Shown: piece after piece, positions 47,690 to 58,089 of the stretch | How positions within the stretch are numbered: the stretch's first letter is position 1 | Layout: each line of letters begins with the position of its first letter | Source of the DNA: Tillus elongatus | Lineage: Eukaryota; Arthropoda; Insecta; Coleoptera; Cleridae | Direction: 5' to 3' | Length of the DNA stretch: 64,000 nucleotides | Assembly (NCBI GenBank): GCA_964006375.1 | Contig: OZ023269.1 | Location: 130,068,809 to 130,132,808, forward strand | The notes under the pieces: generated by a model | Told to the model about the DNA's origin: nothing | Seen by the model: the letters and a program-made list of their open reading frames with translations, nothing else | Database searches by the model: none | Translations under genes and position numbers: made by a program

Positions 47690-48384
47690 AGGCGTTGATT
47701 AAGGTTATGGGTTTGTTGACTAAATTTTTCACCTTAACGTGATGTTTGTGAATGATGATGTGAACTAGATTCTCAGGAATATCAAAGTAAAAATTCCTGT
47801 TCCACCAGAAAATAAGTACATATTATTTTTTACGTAATCTAGTCTTTTGGACGTTAATTTTGAACGTTTGTAATCTCGTCGTCTAATGAACAAGGTAAAA
47901 AATAGATTATGTTATAAACTTCAAGGAGCGGAACTTTTTAAATAAAAAATACCAAAATGAGGAATACATTATTTGATATAAAACTATTATTCAATCATTT
48001 GCTATTATGTGGGTGGGCAATGTTATAACTCGTCTTAAAATACTTGAGTTTATGGAAACTACATTCGAAGAACTGCGTCATGTGAAATTTATTGCCAATA
48101 AATTTTTATCGGGGAAGATAAAATCCTAAATTGATGTGTATTTTGATATGGTTGTGCACAATGCTTAACTATTTTTCATCAAAAATGTTGATAGATTGTT
48201 TTCTTTGATCAAAACTCAATAAGTTCTCTTTAATCAAAATACAGAAAAGTTCATTCCTAGCGAATTTTTGTCTACCAAAATTCGCTAGGAACGAATAATA
48301 AGGAAACCACGAGTGTGAGATTTCGGAAAATGTTTAGTACCTTTAAAATTACCAAAGTTATTTGAATGAAAAGTACAATTTATA
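47690..48384. other. No recognised feature
   Basis: AT-rich without supportable genes. Confidence 0.55.
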
Positions 48385-48500
48385 AAGCAATTCATCACAG
48401 TATAATTTTCAGACGATCATTTCGCTAACAAAGTTAGCGGCATCCGAGGAATGAATTGTACTTATCAGTGCTCATCACAGGTTCAAATCTTTACTAAGTA
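48385..48500 (-). repeat. PLE terminal unit, hammerhead core damaged
   Basis: Reversed strand: CGCTAACTTTGTTAGCGAAA then TGATCGTCTG. Stem II is perfect, but the box reads CGGATGC. Flanked by GTACTTATCAGTGCTCATCA, as at other PLE units. Confidence 0.6.
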
Positions 48501-49254
48501 TTTTAGTGAAATTCCGTGCACACGCTGCTTTTATATAGTCTATAAAACTAAGTAAATTTTAAATTTATAGCCTTGGGGACAGTTGAGTTATAGGTACTTG
48601 AAAAAAATTTGTATTTTCGAAAATAACAAATAACTGGATCCTAAACCTCGCTAGGCCTTTAAATTGGCATAGCACATGAAGTGATAATAATCAATTTATT
48701 GATTAGTTCTTAGACTAGTTACAATTATAATCCTGGGCGCCAGTACTGAGAATTATTTAGGGAGTCAGTACCCAGGAATTTAATAAATTCATGTTGGGGG
48801 GCTACTTAGACCAGAATGAACTTTAATGGAGAGAGTATGGTCCTACTGAGTCCAAAAGCAAAACCGTATACCTACCTTCTAAATACAGAACTAGATACTT
48901 TTTCTGTGGCTTCACAGAAAAAATTCTTTTGCTGGATCCTATGTACCAAGATTCAGATTTCTATGTTAAAAGACAAAAAAGTAAGAGGTATCTTAATTTT
49001 TTATTAATTAAATCTGATTAAACAAAGTCAAAACGTCAAAATTGATAATTATGGTAGGAGTACGAATCTGAGTAAAAAATACGACACGAAATGACTAACA
49101 AGTTCCTAGATCTGTCGCTAAGTGGTTATTTTCCTTCGTTTCGTTAAAATGTGAGCAAAAAATAAATTGTAAAGAAAAATTGTTTGGTGTAAATAGTAAA
49201 GACGTTAGACAATTAACATACTACCGGATATACCTGCTAGTACATACAACTGTC
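48501..49254. other. Mostly unrecognised
   Basis: A Rep-C-like scrap (AATACAGAACTAGATACTTT) occurs near 48881; otherwise nothing. Confidence 0.5.
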
Positions 49255-49572
49255 ATGTCGACCGTGGCCAAGTGGGCTAAGCCCTGTACATGAGATAATC
49301 GAGTGCTATATGACGAGTTCTAATCCTAGTTAATGACTTCAGTTTTTATAATTTTTATAGTCTCATTTCACTTTACCGTTATCTGATCAGATTGTTGTTA
49401 TTCTGATGAATTTTTTAGCAAGTTTTTGTATAAAAAATAATTTAATAAACAGACGATGAAAACTTTTAGGACTTAATTAAACTCGAATAGCATATCTGGT
49501 TGTCTGTTCTTGCCCAAACTTTTTGAAACCGTTCTATATTTAATACAGACGTAGACTTTTCCCGTGGCTTCA
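49255..49572 (+). mobile_element. Rep-C: repeat with tRNA-derived head (SINE-like)
   Basis: Head GACCGTGGCCAAGTGGGCTA has an A-box (TGGCCAAGTGG), and GAGTTCTAATCCTAG is B-box-like, about 75 bases in total with GTC/GAC pairing at the ends. The body runs through GTCTCATTTCACTTTACCGT to AATACAGACGTAGACTTTTC and GCTTGTTTTAGTAAATTTTC. A reversed copy lies at 52625-52895. A Ser/Leu-type tRNA ancestry is suggested by the CCAAGTGG D-arm; inference. Confidence 0.6.
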
Positions 49573-49700
49573 TAAGTGCTTGTTTTAGTAAATTTTCTTT
49601 AAAAAATCACTAAGGAGGAGATCCCGACTTTTGAATATAGAAAAATCTTCAAATGAGCACGAACTAGGCTCCCTAGGACCCATATCGAAGGTCAGTTTCA

Positions 49701-49789
<89 letters not shown>

Positions 49790-49860
49790 ACATTAGAAAG
49801 TTTTTCAAAATTCAAAAGTCGAGATCTCCTCATTAGTGATTTTTTTTAAAATTCACTATA
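49573..49860. repeat. Rep-B element with both arms around (TA)n
   Basis: Left arm 49573-49703 and right arm 49797-49855 are inverted: CTAAGGAGGAGATCCCGACT against AAAAGTCGAGATCTCCTCAT, each ending with AAATTTTC/AAATTCACT. The (TA)n array is 49704-49786. This copy shows Rep-B as a terminal-inverted-repeat unit with a TA core. Confidence 0.75.
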
Positions 49861-50049
49861 ACTGGCTTCCGAAGGCAATTGTTTATTTGTTAAACTATAA
49901 AATGTATCGACTTTTAATGCCACGCTACCGAATTCAAAAATTAAACGACCTCCAAACAACAACAAAAATTTAATCTAGGCTTCTGGTTACATATCTAGTA
50001 AAATACGGGTAAAAAAGATACTATTTAGAAAAAAAATATTCTTCACTGC

Positions 50050-50545
50050 TTATAAGAACTATTTAAATAAGATCCCCACATAACGTCTTAATATAAGTAT
50101 CCAGAAAGAAAGAAATCATTTAAACTTTGTACTTATTTAATTGTAAAAACGAAGCAATAACGAAAATGAAACTATAGGTAGTACTTACATGTAAAATGGT
50201 CATGTGTATTGACTGGTATTTTGTTGGCTTTACTTCCCCTTTAAATGATTGATTTTGTTACGACGAAATAATCCTTTCTGCTAGGTTTCAGAGTATAAAA
50301 AAATCATTTAAAAACTGTACTTATTTAATTGGAAAAACTGAAGTAACAACTAAAATGAAACTATAGTACATGATAAATGACACATCCCTTTGGATGTTTG
50401 ATTTTGTTACGCTTTAAATAATTGTTCCTAATGGGTGTCAGAATATAAGTATGGAGAGAAAAAAATGCTTTTAAAATGTACTTATTTAATTGTCAAAACT
50501 GAAGCAACAACTAAAATATAACTATAGTGCACAGAAAATGATCAT
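50050..50545. repeat. Diverged tandem repeat, three copies
   Basis: The block GTACTTATTTAATTG followed by AAAACTGAAGTAACAACTAA-type sequence recurs at about 50129, 50317 and 50478 (spacings 188 and 161). Each contains AAAATGAAACTATAG or a variant. Confidence 0.7.
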
Positions 50546-51604
50546 GAAAAGTGGGGCCAACATAACAACCCTTAAAATAGCTATAGAACTTCCATAAAAT
50601 AAAATTTATAACTTTGCTTGTTAAACCTTTCATAGAATGGCAGCCTAAAGTGAAATGACTGTATAAAATTGTGTCATAACTTTGTAAATTAAACTCAAAG
50701 AGAAACAATGTTCTGTCATCATACACTTCCTCTATTACACACTTCAAAATGTGATATTTACAATTTACCAACATAATAGCTTAAAAAACTTTTACATGCC
50801 ATTCTCGCTCCAATTTACATAGTTTGAAGTTTTGTAATTTAGAGGGTAAAATTTCATTTTACTTCCTTACACGTATAAAACATTATCCAGTGTAAACTTT
50901 TTCAAATTGGTCTGCAACTTCAAGTGCTTTACTTGTACAATAACAAGCTAATTAAAACAGAAACCATAAACAACTTTGAGTAATCGCTAAATCAAATACT
51001 GCTCTGTAAATTAATATTTGACGTATGTTTTTGCTAATTTGTTACGTAAAATATAACTGTAATTATTGAATAAAAACATTATAATCTAGCAATTCTTAAA
51101 AGCGAAATTCAGAAGCGTTAATAGTGCATCTAAGAAGCTACATAAATTAGTTAACAAGTGGCAGTATAAGAATAAGAACTACGAGCTTCAAGCAAGACCG
51201 ACGATCTTTTATCTGGACTAAAAACTTTTAAAATAACTCACTATGGTTACATGCAAGTTAGAGTCTGTAATAAGCACTGGTCGGTACACTTTTTGCCCTC
51301 TTGTGAGGGACCCTTGACTGTTTTGGCGAATGATGGTGCCCTGCCACAGTCTTATGTGACCGTATCAAGGCATATAACTCTGTACGAAGCATAAAAAGTG
51401 GCTAAATGTATTGGCGAGAAATACTAAATGTTTTAATTAAACTAAAGTTTAGTAGTTTAGAAAGACTAGCATAGTGGTTCTAATTACCCGTTTATGTACT
51501 CGAGAAGGACCAGAGGAATTGCTTTTTATGGGTGCAGACTTACAATGAATGCACGTGGTAAAACAATAACAATTTAATATGACAAAGTTACCAATTTACA
51601 TACA
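50546..51604. other. No recognised feature
   Basis: AT-rich without supportable genes. Confidence 0.55.
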
Positions 51605-51885
51605 AAAAGTGTGGACGCAGCATGTGCGTTATGGAAGTGAATTTTCATAAAAATGTTTTTAATAGCAAATATCTCTTTAATGCAAGCAGGCATCAATTTG
51701 TTCACCGGTATAACCTATATAGTAGAAACAATGTACCATATTTTATCAAAATAACTTGTTTGAAAATGTACAACAATTTTCTGAAAATAAACTTTTCCGA
51801 GAAAACTCGTTTCCTAGCCGACAAACCTTAGGTTAATAGAAAATTGAGTTCGCTACCAAAACGCACTTACTGCGTCTCGATTTTT
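51605..51885. repeat. Short Rep-A unit with inverted termini
   Basis: GGACGCAGCATGTGCGTTAT at the left (from about 51612) and reversed AAAACGCACTTACTGCGTCT at the right (about 51858-51877) make a unit of about 275 bases with Rep-A termini facing outward. MITE-like. The 69-codon frame in it is not called as a gene. Confidence 0.7.
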
Positions 51886-52107
51886 TTTACAAACATGCAT
51901 CATATTTCGATGAAAAATGAAAAATGCAATAAGGAATGTTAAAAAAAATGTAGGTATCACCAACGACTTATGGACCATCCAGAGACTGTCAAAATAATTT
52001 TATAAGATGCAGCTCAAGACACACTATAGGTAACGTATATAATTTTTTGTCGTATCTTGCATAACAACAATTATATTGAGCTTTACCGTAGAAATCCGTC
52101 ATCCTGT

Positions 52108-52110
<3 letters not shown>

Positions 52111-52202
<92 letters not shown>
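52111..52202. repeat. (TA)n array
   Basis: About 46 TA units. Confidence 0.97.
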
Positions 52203-52205
<3 letters not shown>

Positions 52206-52320
52206 AGAAAGTAAACCCAGATATGGATTCTAGGGGGCCTAGTTTGCGCTCATTTGAAGAAATCTTTTTAGAATTCAAAAGCCGCGGTCTCCTCATTAAC
52301 GAATTTTTTCTTCGATAATT
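52203..52320 (-). repeat. Rep-B flank
   Basis: AGATATGGATTCTAGGGGGC, CTAGTTTGCGCTCATTTGAA, AAAGCCGCGGTCTCCTCATT; end diverged (TTCGATAATT). Confidence 0.78.
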
Positions 52321-52431
52321 ATCTAACAATTATAGACTGTTAAACCATAAACTTAGCTAAAACTACTTTCAAAGCATCAGAGAAAGTGTCTACTTGATTG
52401 AATTTTCTGGAAATATTTTATTAAAATGAAG

Positions 52432-52620
52432 GGCAATGATGGTTGAAGCTGAAACTTAAGGGTTTGCAGAACAATCTTTACATAATCCGTATTTCTTTTA
52501 GGTTATTTGCCTAAATGTTGCCAATTTTGACGTTTATAATCGCGACTTTTTACGTTTTGAGGAAAACCCTTTTTGTCTTCGAACTTGGAGACCTACATTT
52601 TGGTAAATTGTTCACCCTTT
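52432..52620 (+). repeat. Rep-A segment matching 36105-36300
   Basis: GATGGTTGAAGCTGAAACTT, ATAATCCGTATTTCTTTTAG, ACCTACATTTTGGTAAATTG in the same order as at 36105. Confidence 0.7.
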
Positions 52621-52624
52621 TAAA

Positions 52625-52895
52625 TGTGGGACGGTTTCACCAAGTTAGGGCAAGAACAAACAACTAGATATGCCATTGGAATTAAATTAAGTCTTAAAAC
52701 TGTCATATCCTCCTTATAAAATTATTTTTTATACAAAAACCCGCTAAAAAAATTCATCGGAATAACAACAATCTGAAGAGATAACGGTAAAGTGAAATGA
52801 GACTAAAAAAAATTGATAAAACGTAAGGTCACTAACTAGGATTAGAACTCGTCATGTAGGAGTCGATTATCTGATGTACAGGGACTTATTATCAC
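52625..52895 (-). mobile_element. Rep-C, reverse copy with tRNA-like head
   Basis: Reverse of 49270-49560: the B-box segment reads GACGAGTTCTAATCCTAG on the minus strand, the body shares GTCTCATTTCACTTTACCGT, and the far end has ACGGTTTCACCAAGTTAGGG. The head lacks the A-box half. Confidence 0.6.
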
Positions 52896-52899
52896 TAAA

Positions 52900-54345
52900 T
52901 TTTTTTAAAGAAAATTCACTAACAGAAAAGCTAAACTGCTTATTAAAAAATAAAAATTCACCAAAAATGAAGGGCTCGCCTATTTTTCCCCGAAAATGTA
53001 TTATAAAAAAACCTACTTGCTAAACTTAATAATTATTAACTACTTACCAAGTTTTCCTCTAGTTATTTATACGTTATAGTAGTTAAAAAGTCCCCTAAAA
53101 AGTTAACCTTTAAATTTAAAATATTATATTATTAATTAATCACAGTATCGCAATTATTTTGTCCACTTATTAAGCAACCAAAAGTAGTGGCCATAATAAT
53201 AATAATAATAATAATTGTCTTGTTAGAACATGTAAACAACAACGAAATGATCCAATTAAAAATCAATCCGACGCGAAGATGAAAATTACTAGGTAATAGG
53301 TACACACGCTCTGTCAAAAGTCCACTACAAACTGGAAGTGTGTAATTTTATAGCGCACAAGAAATTGCTTATTCGATCGTTTTCGAGGATGATAGGCGAT
53401 CATTTCGCACTGAAATATCGCATTTCCTGAGAGCGCCGAAAAATACACACCGCCGCCTGACTGCTTTATATGGATATGGATGTATATAACGTCAGCAACG
53501 ATTAACACTATACTTATTCTGATTCTGTATTCTGTATTAATGGCTGCCGACTCTCTGCGATCCTCGATATACTAATTTTGTTTGTTGAATGCAGGAGGTA
53601 AAAAAGAAAATAAAAATTTATTAAAATATAGCATAGCAAAAATATTATTTTTTCCACGGTAGGCGGCAGTGCGCGCGCACGGGTGCACTTATTGAGGAGC
53701 CGCCCCTGTAGTCTAGTCTACAATAGGACCGTTAAAAACGTTTTCTTTTATTTATGTTTGGTGAAACTGACAACACAACATGCTTAGAATTAAAAGAAAT
53801 GCAAAGACTAAAGAAGAAAGAAGGTGGATACTTTGATACACCCTTAGTTTATCATTTTATAGTGAAACATGCTTATAATTAGCGAGGATTCTTTTCTAAA
53901 CATAAACCTGGAATCGTATATATATTTCAGGAAGACTGGAATATTGCAACAAAGAGAATATAAAGAATCTGCAGGCTTTTTATTAAACGTTGAGTGCTTG
54001 GAGTTTGCAATCCAGGATGCAACCGAGTGACAATTTAGGTGTCAGTTATATGCAAATAACGGATAACGGAAAGGTAATAGCAAACTTCTCGCTTCACCAC
54101 TGAAAAGTGGAACTGAAATATGCAACTGAAGTATGAAACATCCACAACATCCTTTGTATTTCTCCGGTATTATGAAATAAAAGTTGATATTAAATTTTGA
54201 TTAAGCCTCCTTGTAACTATGTGCGTATTTTCTTGTTACAATAAAACTTACATTTCGGGTTGTCTGCCATTTTTTATTCATTCGTCTTTGATAGGGAAAA
54301 TATTTTTACCTGAAAAAGAAAGTAATAATTAGTTAAAAGAAATAC
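52900..54345. other. No recognised gene; (AAT)n at 53192-53215
   Basis: An ATAATAATAATAATAATAAT microsatellite and a GC-rich patch (GGCAGTGCGCGCGCACGGGT, near 53664) in otherwise AT-rich sequence. Confidence 0.5.
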
Positions 54346-54349
54346 AGAA

Positions 54350-54400
54350 AAATCAGGACGCAGCAAGTGCGTTATAATAGCGAATTTTCGTAGAAATGAT
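54350..54400 (+). repeat. Rep-A terminus
   Basis: GGACGCAGCAAGTGCGTTAT at 54356-54375, then AATAGCGAATTTTCGTAG; the body is lost. A weaker one is at 57257-57295 (GAAGCAGAAAATGCGTTAAA). Confidence 0.65.
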
Positions 54401-54517
54401 ATACACTTTTTATATTTTATATTTATAAATATAAACACTGAAGGTGACCTAGGTAATTCTACAGTTTAGGTCTCCTTACCAGCCAGATTCTTACGCACAC
54501 AAATTTCTGTGTTAAAG

Positions 54518-55545
54518 TTTTTTTATTTTTTTATTTAAACAACACACCAGGAGGGCTTACAGCCTAAATACTATCGTACCGTGAGTGTCGACAAGGAGGA
54601 AAGAGGCAACTTGTTAATTCTGGACTTGAAGGTTTGGAGGTTCGGGGGAGAAGGAAAAACATGTGCCGGCAAGGAATTCCACACCTTGGAAGTCCTCGGG
54701 ACAAAAGAGAGGGCATAACAAGATGTTCTATGTCTGGTGACCTGGACAGTAAAAGGGTGCATTCGCTCTGTTCCCCTGGTAGATCTGTTGGGGGCAGCAG
54801 GTGGAGGAACTATGGAAGAAAGCTCCTCTGAGCAGTGCCCGTGCAGATATCTATAAAAGAGATAGAGAGAGGGGGGGGTCACCAACGGCACGTCGGTGGA
54901 CAAGCGATGGCAGACTTTCGGTGAGGGTAGGTTCACTGATGAGACGTATAGCTCTCTTCTGAATGGAGTCCAGGATAGCGAGTGTAGAAGCGGCGGCAGC
55001 ACCCCAGATGTGGGAGCAGTATTCGAGGTTTGGTCTCATTTGTGACGTATATAAGGTATAGAGATTAGCTGGTGAAAATCATTTGCGAGCCCGGAAAAGG
55101 AAACCTAATTTCTTAGCAGCCGCTTCTGCAATTGATGTGACATGTTGGTGCCAATTGAGATTTCGATCTACAGAAATGCCAACAAGTGAAAAGGACTCAT
55201 TACTTTGAATAACTTGGTTGTTTATTGTGATGAGTCTAGGGCTGGTGTATCTCTTATAAGAAAGAAAGCAAGACTGTGATTTGGTGATGTTGAATTGTAC
55301 AAGATTTCTACTTCCCCAGTCTAAGATTTTTTGGAGATCCACGGAGATAAAACCCTCCATGAGTCTGAGATCCTCATCTAATTGGGCTAAAAAGACAGGC
55401 TTAGAATATTGTATATTTGAGTGGAGGGTGCTGTCATCCGTGTAACTGTGAACTGGGTTGGATGTGCTAGAGAGGAGGTCATTGATCTGGAGAAGAAACA
55501 AAGTAGGGGCTAAAGCTGAACCTTGAGGAACTCCTGCATTAATTT
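54518..55545 (-). pseudogene. LINE2 copy, RT palm through 3' end
   Basis: From 55545 down: INAGVPQGSALAPTLFLLQI, HSYTDDSTLHSNIQY (YADD reads YTDD), LQKILDWGSRNLVQFN, then after frameshifts LEYCSHIWGAAAASTLAILD and the 3' terminus at about 54545-54530. RT palm aspartates are present, but the first motif (LDISKAFD) is missing because the copy is fused at 55545 to a different sequence. Confidence 0.87.
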
Positions 55546-55830
55546 CAACACAATATTTTTCAACACAATATTGATTTAAATTTATTTTGGTCACGTAAGT
55601 AATTGAGGTTTCTTTGATCCACATAGCTACACCTCCACAAGCAACTACCTTCCTAGAAAAGCTTGCAGATAATTTGTAGCTGTTGAACTTCATTAAGGTC
55701 TCATATCCCTGATTACACCACGTTTCAGTCAGACATATAAATTTTAGGTCCTAGTGCTATGGTCAATGGTTATATTATTGGCCTTGCAAATTTTAAAGCC
55801 CTGTATATTTAACAATAACATGTCACGGTA
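55546..55830 (-). pseudogene. Endonuclease start of a different LINE, fused to LINE2
   Basis: Minus strand: LLLNIQGFKICKANNI, then after a frame change LKFICLTETWCNQGYETLMK, FNSYKLSASFSRKVVACGGV and AMWIKETSITYV. NIQG, LTETW and GGVAMWIK are the opening motifs of the LINE AP-endonuclease; they differ from LINE2 (LLFLTETQ, AGVCAYV). The frame runs straight into LINE2 RT. An AATTAATG segment is shared at the joint. Confidence 0.72.
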
Positions 55831-56129
55831 GGTTGCTGCCTTCGCGAATGAAAAACCCGATTGACGCAAACCCGATTGACGCAAACCCGATGTGACCAAA
55901 CGGGAGGGTGCATTGCTGCTTCTACATTTTCTTCCTTCAAACACACTTTAAAAGAAGAATAGTAGTCTGGATACTTGTAATTCATTTTTTCGCATTTGAC
56001 CTCTGAAAAAGTCAAAATCAGGTGGTGAGCAGTGACATCTTTCACAGTTTTCGATGGATGCAACCTATAAACATGTAGAAAACCACAGCTGTGGGAGGCT
56101 TGGATTGGCAGCTTCCTAGCATTTAAAAC

Positions 56130-56350
56130 GATGGAAGACAGATGACTTGAGAAAAGGAGACATGTTAATTGCTTTTGTAATAAAAAGGCATTAGATGATG
56201 TGGATTGAAAAATATTATCTCATTATATGAAGAGGAAAAGGCAAGAAGTAGACCAAGGGAAAACGTCTGAAAAACGTTACACAACTGATGAAGTGTGGAA
56301 GTTATAATGGAATGAAGGGGCTTCTGGTAGCGACGACAGAGCGACATCGC
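56130..56350 (+). pseudogene. LINE3 3' portion
   Basis: MLIAFVIKKALDDVD-like scrap, then QLMKCGSYNGMKGLLVATTE and CATCGCCCTTAGAGTGTTAT, matching the tail at 29450-29645. Confidence 0.55.
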
Positions 56351-58089
56351 CCTTAGAGTGTTATGATAATCAGTACATTAAATTTCAAGTAGGAATGATT
56401 CGATTTCTAGCAAAAAAAGTGTTTGCAAACCAGAGTTCGACAGCATTATAATAAAACCAGAGAAACTTGTATTTAACGTAGTTAAGCAAAACGATAATCG
56501 AGTTTATTGCTGGAAGTAGTAATCAGACTTAATAAACACATCTTTAGAGGTAATTTTGTGTATTTCTGCGGCAAATGCCTGAACGAAATGGCCTAATAAC
56601 AGTGGATACAAAACTTTAACTTCAGCAAAACAAACTTAAAGTTGCTAAGGTTCATAAATGTGACTTCCAGGAGTATAATATAAACATTTCATTAACATAG
56701 CAAACTGATATTTCACAATCCTATATCCCGGAACTTTTCATGAATATTAAGCTATAAACTGAGTTAAAATTTAGTCTCGGTTTCTTCTAGTTCTATGGAT
56801 ATCCATTATTAAACTGTATTTTTAACCAGAAAAGTGATTGACTCCGATTTAAACCAATGAAATGTTGATATTGCAAGCTTGGAAGTTATTTCAAGTCGTC
56901 AAATAGGAAAAAGTCCGACGAAAATTTAATATGATTCTAGATGATATTGTGAGTCAGCATTGAAAGTAGTTGTTGATTTTCAATTTCTTCGTTGGTTGCA
57001 ATGAATTTTATGACTAACGCAATTTTGGTTTCATAATATTACTTGGAAAGTTCCGCAACTCAATTATAACTTGCTTGGAGGTTGCGGACTAATTATACAC
57101 TTTTTCACCAACAAATTTCAACAGCTTAGATATAAAGGGGTGGAAAATTGTAATTGGTACATTTTGGCTTATTTTGATTTAACAGTTTTTAAACATTAGA
57201 AGTATTTACACTGAAAACATAATTTTTCTTATGAGAAGTACTTTTCTAAAGAAAAGTCTAGAAGCAGAAAATGCGTTAAAGTAGCGAATTTTTATATGAA
57301 TGGGTGTATATAAAAATTGTTAGATAAGTAATAAAACGAAATATTAATGAAATGTTTCTTGTGAAAAACTAAATAAAAATTTCTGTGTAATGAAAAAAAT
57401 GCATTTCACGATATGTTGAAAATTCTCAAGTTATCGAATCTCTCAGTTTGTAGTAAGATCTGCTACTGTCAATCATATTATACAAACCATGTAACCGTAG
57501 ATTTTTAAATAAATTACGTCTTCGATTTTCGCCTTTTATGGAAGAAAACAATTTTAGTTTCTTGATATCTTTCGAAAATTTCTTAAAAATCTTGTAAGCA
57601 TGACTTTATCTAGAAAGAAACCCCTTTTAACAACTATATAAAAAATTCACACTTTAGTTAATCGTTTTGAATAAAAAAGTTAATGCAAAGTTCAATGCTA
57701 AAATTTTTGGGTATTTCCAACCTAAAGTTACACGAAAAAAATTGTTTTTCGGTAAAAATTTTGATTTTTTTTTTTTTTGAAAAATCATTTGTCCGAAGAA
57801 GAACTGATTCAGTTCCAATATTTAGATATCTCTAACATATACGTATGAAAATTTACAGCTCATAAATCGTTAAAAAAAATTCGATCAAAAAAGTGATGGT
57901 GAAAAAAGTTACCCAAACTCGATGAAAATTAAGCACAATATGAAGTACCTTTGGACGGTGACAATAAAACAAATAGTAACACAATATCAGTCATACCTTT
58001 TAAGCCATTGCCACTTTTGTAAAAACTCCATATAAAATTTTCAAACAAAAATTTGTTATTAAACATTTCAAGATATATCAAAGCAAGAA
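56351..58089. other. No recognised feature
   Basis: AT-rich apart from the degraded Rep-A terminus near 57260; no supportable genes. Confidence 0.55.
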
